From the NCBI GenBank assembly GCA_039602395.1, contig JBCNJP010000020.1:23972483-24036482 (forward strand): a DNA stretch of 64,000 bases. Direction: 5' to 3'. A program made the translations under genes and the position numbers. The notes under the pieces are model-generated. The model was given only the letters and a program-made list of their open reading frames with translations, ran no database searches and was not told the origin of the DNA. This document shows positions 58,926 through 64,000 of this stretch, one piece after another; position 1 is the stretch's first letter, and every line of letters starts with the position of its first letter. The DNA is from Deinandra increscens subsp. villosa (taxonomy: Eukaryota; Streptophyta; Magnoliopsida; Asterales; Asteraceae).

Positions 58926-60436
58926 AAATAGTTAGGATATTTACAAGTACATAATATAAAGTTTAAAAAAATTACAATTAAATTTATCCAAATAAGGAAT
59001 ATTCCAAAATCATAAACAGCGGCTAGGTGCCGCGCGCATTGCATGATTTGTTGAAGAATAGTTGATGGGCAAATGACTCCATTATTCTTCAAACTCTCTC
59101 TCTCTTTATCAATATTTCTTGAAATATTCACCTTGTCTAAATAATGCATGTTGCTGACTAGGATTCTTCCATATCCAATCCTAGGTTTACACTCAGCTCT
59201 TGGAATCAGCTTAAGCATTACATGTCAGCAGCAAATTAACTTTGACAACTTGATGAGAACCTTTTTAGTGACCATTTTACATATGGTCCTCCACATATAA
59301 TTAAGTATATTCTGATTTTGGGAACTTTAATATCTAGAAACCCCACCTTTCTCCCCACAAGGGAGGTATACAACACCCATATTCACTTACTAACATATAT
59401 AGAGATCACATTATATAGGGAGGGGTTCATAGAGAAACCCTTGAAAATAAATATTGATGAATTAATTTATTTTCTATATTTCACAGGATAATTTACATGT
59501 ATACTTATAATATTTATTAATCATCTTTGAAAAAAAAGCCATAAATATTAGTGTTTTTTTTTAAACGATAATGGGTTTTTTCAGATTGGTTTTTCGGTTC
59601 CCCATTTATTCTTGTATATAACACACAAAAAACGGGAAACTAGGGAAGCAATCTATATTCTACGTTTCATGTGAAATACGATAATTTACATGTAAAATAA
59701 TATTAACGGGAAACTAGAAAATATATGTAATGTATAGTATGTGTGTGCAAGGGTGCATGTTTCTGAGGTCGGCTAACCAATACCCTTTAATCATAGTAAC
59801 AATCTACTTATTTGTTTATAATTAGACTTGAACTCTTAACTATTTTGAAAAGAGATATCATCTTGACATGCGCGCACCTTAATATCAATAATTCTATTGG
59901 TCTAGATGTCCTTTTGACGTTTACATGTACATGTTTAAATGTAAATTTTTATATGACTTTGAAAAGATACAAACTATGATTTCAATTTTTGAGAAGTTAA
60001 TATATATGTTGGTTGTGTAGTAGGAGAAGACTGAATCTTTAAGTGGGGATTTGAATTATTGACAAAAAATAATAAAAGGTGAAGAAGAATAGAACATTTT
60101 ATTGCTGTATTGTTGGTCCATAAGGAACTTATTCTCACATGCATGGAAGTAAAAATCATAACTTTTAGCTTCTTATAATCAAATAACTAACCACAAATAG
60201 TGTTAGTTAATGCAGAAAGGTACATGCATGTCCATGTCACCTCATAGGAGGGGCCATATATCCATGTGAGAAGACCATGGATATGGATAAAAGAAATATG
60301 GATACATCATATACATCTCACCTGGCTTCCTATATTTTACTAACACATTTTATACACATTAATAATTATCAATTACTATAAGTAGTAGTAACTTTAAATA
60401 TTTTCTTTAATTTGTTGTTAGTTGAATAATTAAGAA

Positions 60437-61112
60437 AGTGATGTTTGTTATGAGGTAATGAAATAAACAAAGAAATGAAATGGGTCAGGGAAATGAAATT
60501 GTTGAGGGAATGAAATGGATCATTGTGTCATATTGTTTGATGATTAGTATGTAAAAACGAAGTAATCGAATATAATTTACTAATATATCCATTTAAATTA
60601 ATATATTTGTTTTATATTTATATTTTTATTGTCTTAATTTTTAATTTTTTATTAAATAATTTACTTTATATTTTTTATTTTTTTTTATTTTTATTTTTAT
60701 ATTTTCTAATCTAATTTTATCTTTATTATTCTTTGTGTTTTGTTTTTATTTATTTTTTATTTCTATTTTATATTTATTTTACTAATGTTTTTCAAAGTTT
60801 TCTATATTTTTATATTTTTACCTTTTTATTTTTTTAAAAAAATTTATTCTTAAATCTTAATCTTTATTTCATAAAATTAATTTTAGAAAGAGATCTAATT
60901 GAAAAAAAACTTTATTCCATTCCTTGAAAGAATCGCAAAAACACTCATGCCCTGTGGAATGAAAATCTTAAACAATTGAAGGAACCACATTCCTTATGTA
61001 ATATTGGTTCATTTCATTTCAATGTGCTACTAAACATTTCATTTTTCATCCGATGTAATGACTCATTCCATTTCATTGTTTCACCGTTCATTCCTGCATA
61101 CTAAACACTACC
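60437..61112. mobile_element. MITE-like element, imperfect inverted ends
   Basis: Left end GTGATGTTTGTTATGAGGTAATGA against the complement of the right end, GTAGTGTTTAGTATGCAGGAATGA; both continue into AATGAAATGG repeats. The centre is AT-rich (TTTATTTTT runs). The TGTTTGGTAT...AATGAAATGGA style recalls the MITE at 6211-6509. Confidence 0.6.
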
Positions 61113-61539
61113 TGAGTGTTAATAGAACAACAACTAGCAAACCTGGTTTGAACTTAATTTACAATGGTAGAGGTGAGGTTAGCTAGAGGTTCAAATCGAA
61201 TCCATCATTCAAAAATTAAAATCTCAAAAGGGTGTAAATAAAAATCTCAAAAAAGATATCAAGAGAGAAATTGTAAAAGATAATGGATTTTAACATGACA
61301 TACTTGCTAAAAATTAAAATCTTAAAAGGGTGTCAAAAATCTAAAAAAGATATCAAGAGAGAATTAGTAAAAGATAATGGGATTTTAACATGACATAGTA
61401 CTAGCTAGTCATGGCCGCGCATATATAGTCTTCAAGACCTCAATAGAAGTTTTGTGAGCTAATATACACAATTGATCAAAGTGATTATTTTGACTATTAA
61501 TTTTCCCTATAACAATAACTATCCTCGTGATATATTACT

Positions 61540-61797
61540 AAAAGTGGAATTTTCCTCGGAGTTACCATAGTGGACATCTCCTTGTTCCTCCACTGAAAGA
61601 TCCCGAGTTTAAGGTTTGGGAGCAGCGTTTGTTGATTGGTTGTGCGCCCGATGTCGTTGTCTCCTGGGAGTTTTACTTCACGTGTGGTAGGCCTAGGGTA
61701 TCCAGTCCTCATACTCTCTGTGGTTGATTCCTCCTAAACTGACATTTCCAGGTTAAAACCCCCGTCAGTGATACATACACCGTTGTTAAAAGAAAAA
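61540..61797 (+). mobile_element. SINE-like element with A-rich tail
   Basis: A GC-richer block holding AGATCCCGAGTTTAAGG (B-box-like) and ending in a purine-rich tail (AAAAGAAAAAAAAAGAAAG, 61779-61797). There is no coding capacity. Assignment is tentative. Confidence 0.4.
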
Positions 61798-63074
61798 AAA
61801 AGAAAGAGAATAATTAAGTTGAAAGCATTTCTTTATTCAAATAATGCATGAGGAAAGTGGAATTCTTGGAATCTCTCCATTACCACCTCAATGGCTCCAT
61901 CTATGTGAGTTTTTATATTTTGAAGACATGAATTGAGAATTCAAGACACAGAATTAACACAAAGAACATATCGACCCTTGTGCCGTTATTTTCTTTTTTT
62001 ACCCTTGTATTTAGCAAGTACTAACGTTATCATGTGTATATTAAAAGTGTTCATACCAAGAGTTCTAGCCTTTATAGTGAATTCTATATTGAAAGTTCAT
62101 AAGGGTGTTCGTAATGAGTTTATCACACTTTTCATTTACCACATATTTTTTCTGCTATCTCAGCATCACATCATCTTACTATACTTTTATTGTTTTCCCG
62201 TGTAATGGTTACGCTTTACCTTTTCAACCAACACATTAACTTATTATTATTATTTTTTCTCATGTTAATTTAAAAAAAAAACTAAAATTATATGAAATAA
62301 ACAAATAACATTAAATTACTTACGAAAGTCGAACGAAAACTAAAAAAATATCTCAAAATTACAGTGAAAATAAGTGATGCAACTATATATGATTTCACCA
62401 TTCTAGCTGTTTTTTTCTGTGTCGGATTTTTATAATAAACTAAATAAGTAATTTTTTATTTTTTAAAGGAAGTGTGAACAAATTTTTTTTTTTAAACATC
62501 AAACGAGAAGAGAATCATCTTTTCAAAATGGGAGAATTAAATGAAATTATCTTTTCAAAATGAGAGTGAATAATTAATTTGTGTTGAATGGTCAAAATAA
62601 TAAAAAAAAGACGGAAGGCTCTTCAGCGGCAATTGACCACCGTGTTTTACATGGTCACCGTGACGCCACACCGCACGTAGCGGTGATACCGCACTCGCCG
62701 CATCCACCGTAGTTGGTCGCCGCAAGTAGCAGTACATGCATTACTTACACCGGCCCTAACATAAAAAAAAATTTGAGCATTGCCTTTAATTGAAAATGAA
62801 TAAACAAAAGACTTAGCGGTATCTAGCATCCGGCCGTTCACGAAAGTGGTTTTTCCTGTGAAGAAACTCAAATGGTGTGTGCTTTGGTCAACCAGCACTC
62901 GCGAGTGTTTGGATCTAGAGTTCTGGGTGTGAGTGTCCATCAGTTATTGGGTTAACCCCGAGTGGTCAAAGACTATTAATTAGCTGTAAAAGAAGACTTA
63001 GCGATATCAATATTATGTGTGTGACATTTTAAAAGAAAAATTGAAAAATAAATACTGAATGTATTTCAAAATAA

Positions 63075-63674
63075 GAAAAATCACGAAAATGCTCACTTTG
63101 ATCAGGAAATTTACCAAAACGATCAAGTTATTTTAGCTACCAACTTATGACGTTATCCACCGTCAACCACTAAGATAGCGTCACGTAGGCTTAGGAGGTT
63201 AGGCTAAGGAGACAACGCCCTAGCCTCCATTCTAATCATTTGAAATTTGGTGGGACCTGCTTGGCAACTAATCAGCAACCGAAATTTGACTTTGACGGCT
63301 AGAACGTTGTTTGGAGACTAAGTTTTAGCAAGAAGGTACCGACTAGGTTACTACCTGCATGCAAAGTTGTAGCCCACATGCACACTTTTAGCTTGCGGGC
63401 AACGTCCTAGCTGGCACCTTCAGGCTAAAACCTAGCCTGCGATCAGCGGTCTAGCCGTTAAGGACATGTTCTGATCACTAAATTGGTTGTTAAGCAGGTC
63501 TCACCGAACTTCCACTGGAGTGAAGGCTAGGCGTTACCTCCTTAGCCTTATGAGCCTACGTGGTGCTCTCTTACTGGTTGATCGTGAATATGGTCATACA
63601 TTTAAAGGCTAAAAGAGTGTGTTGATCATTTTGACAAATTTACCGGTCAAAATGACCATTTTGATGAGTTTCTC
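63075..63674. mobile_element. Mutator-like foldback element
   Basis: 600 bases with long imperfect inverted ends: left GAAAAATCACGAAAATG...TTTACCAAAACGATCA; right complement GAGAAACTCATCAAAATGG...TTTGTCAAAATGATCA. It is flanked by TCAAAATAA (63066-63074) and TTAAAATAA (63675-63683), a nine-base duplication with one difference. Inside, further inverted matches include the pair GGCTTAGGAGG.TAGGCTAAGGAG and CTAGGCGTTACCTCCTTAGCC. No transposase. Confidence 0.72.
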
Positions 63675-63834
63675 TTAAAATAAATATCTTAATTAGGTCA
63701 ACTAACTATAAATTGACCAGTAAATACATATTAAATGAGATTAATTTACTTATTTACATGTCATTTAATTCTCCCTCACACAAGATTTTGTGATCTTTAA
63801 CTACTAGCTAGCTTTTTTTAATGGTCAACTAAAC

Positions 63835-64000
63835 GAGATCTGAAATTGAACTGGGAAGTCTAATAGCAAAAGGCCACCTTTGACGCTCAAGCGCATCAGT
63901 CAACCAGTTCCAGAGAAAACTATATCCGCAAGCGGTCGGATGAAAAGCCTATTAGCTCAAAGACTCGAACTCGTGACCTTAAGGTTACTATTCATCTCAT
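63835..64000 (-). mobile_element. SINE-like element cut by the window edge
   Basis: On the minus strand it contains AAGGTCACGAGTTCGAGTC, a good B box, about 50 bases in from the window edge. The body includes GATATAGTTTTCTCTGG. The 5' part lies beyond 64000. Confidence 0.4.

Larger units (their letters stand above)
57410..64000. other. Gene-free, transposon-rich tail of the window
   Basis: No host gene is supported. It has SINE-like units, two inverted-repeat elements and three diverged copies of a short module (near 57945-58140, 60105-60290 and 61845-61910). Open frames here have no known domain. Confidence 0.6.

Noticed and set aside
58850..59218. 122-codon minus-strand frame
   Set aside because: Overlaps the SINE-like element at its end and has no recognisable domain; composition changes along its length.
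1..64000. CRISPR array, operon or phage content
   Set aside because: Introns, nuclear tRNA and plant transposons show a plant nuclear genome; the tandem repeats lack the regular short repeat-spacer pattern.
1..64000. Endogenous pararetrovirus or other integrated plant virus
   Set aside because: The only reverse-transcription-related frames are a gag, LINE zinc fingers and a retroelement tail; no coat, movement or viral polymerase signature was seen.
57410..64000. Conserved plant microRNA precursors
   Set aside because: I looked for common mature microRNA sequences (for example the 156, 166, 172, 390 and 399 families) and saw none; this was by eye only.

Overview
This window is nuclear DNA from a flowering plant. 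The genes have many introns and large AT-rich spacers, the coding sequences are plant versions (NUP205, SPX, an E-class PPR protein, a plant DnaJ of the DUF1977 type), there is a nuclear tRNA-Ser, and most of the rest is plant transposon sequence. The proteins look eudicot. The repeat style and the reverse-transcriptase tail protein recall daisy-family (Asteraceae) genomes, but that placement is an inference. There is one 500-base run of N at 30526-31025.

Layout. 1-5.9 kb: a short gag-only LTR element on the minus strand with a 3.4 kb Helitron inserted in its upstream LTR. 5.9-9 kb: spacer with small transposons. 9.1-12.9 kb (minus): an unrecognised plant protein gene whose last exon changes frame. 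13.3-13.9 kb (minus): a retroelement-derived open frame with an internal duplication. 14.5-16.6 kb (plus): an SPX phosphate-sensing gene with two PHR-type binding sites just upstream and a GC-rich minisatellite in its first intron. 17.6-30.3 kb (minus): NUP205, for which a complete 43-exon model (1881 residues) was read. 32.1-34.4 kb (plus): an intronless mitochondrial PPR gene. 34.7 kb (minus): tRNA-Ser(AGA). 35.7-37.4 kb (minus): SNU13/NHP2L1. 37.6-45 kb: a transposon-rich spacer with a Mutator-like element carrying GC-rich foreign sequence, LINE remnants, a hAT remnant and a PIF/Harbinger derivative. 45.1-46.2 kb (minus): a DnaJ protein of the ER membrane type. 46.7-47.4 kb: a second Mutator-like element. 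48.5-52.3 kb (minus): mitochondrial NADH-cytochrome b5 reductase-like protein, 13 exons, one GC-AG intron. 52.8-56.8 kb: a PIF/Harbinger ORF1 split by a CACTA transposon that carries pieces of a syntaxin gene and of a mitochondrial carrier gene. 57-64 kb: transposon relics only, with no gene I can support.

The host genes are unrelated housekeeping or regulatory genes and do not form a pathway. The most interesting material is transposon biology: nested insertions with exact target duplications (TTGTC for the LTR element, A/T for the Helitron, TTA for the Harbinger element, GGT for the CACTA, nine bases for the Mutator-like elements), and gene fragments captured by the CACTA and probably by a Mutator-like element. 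I found no new enzyme or defence system.
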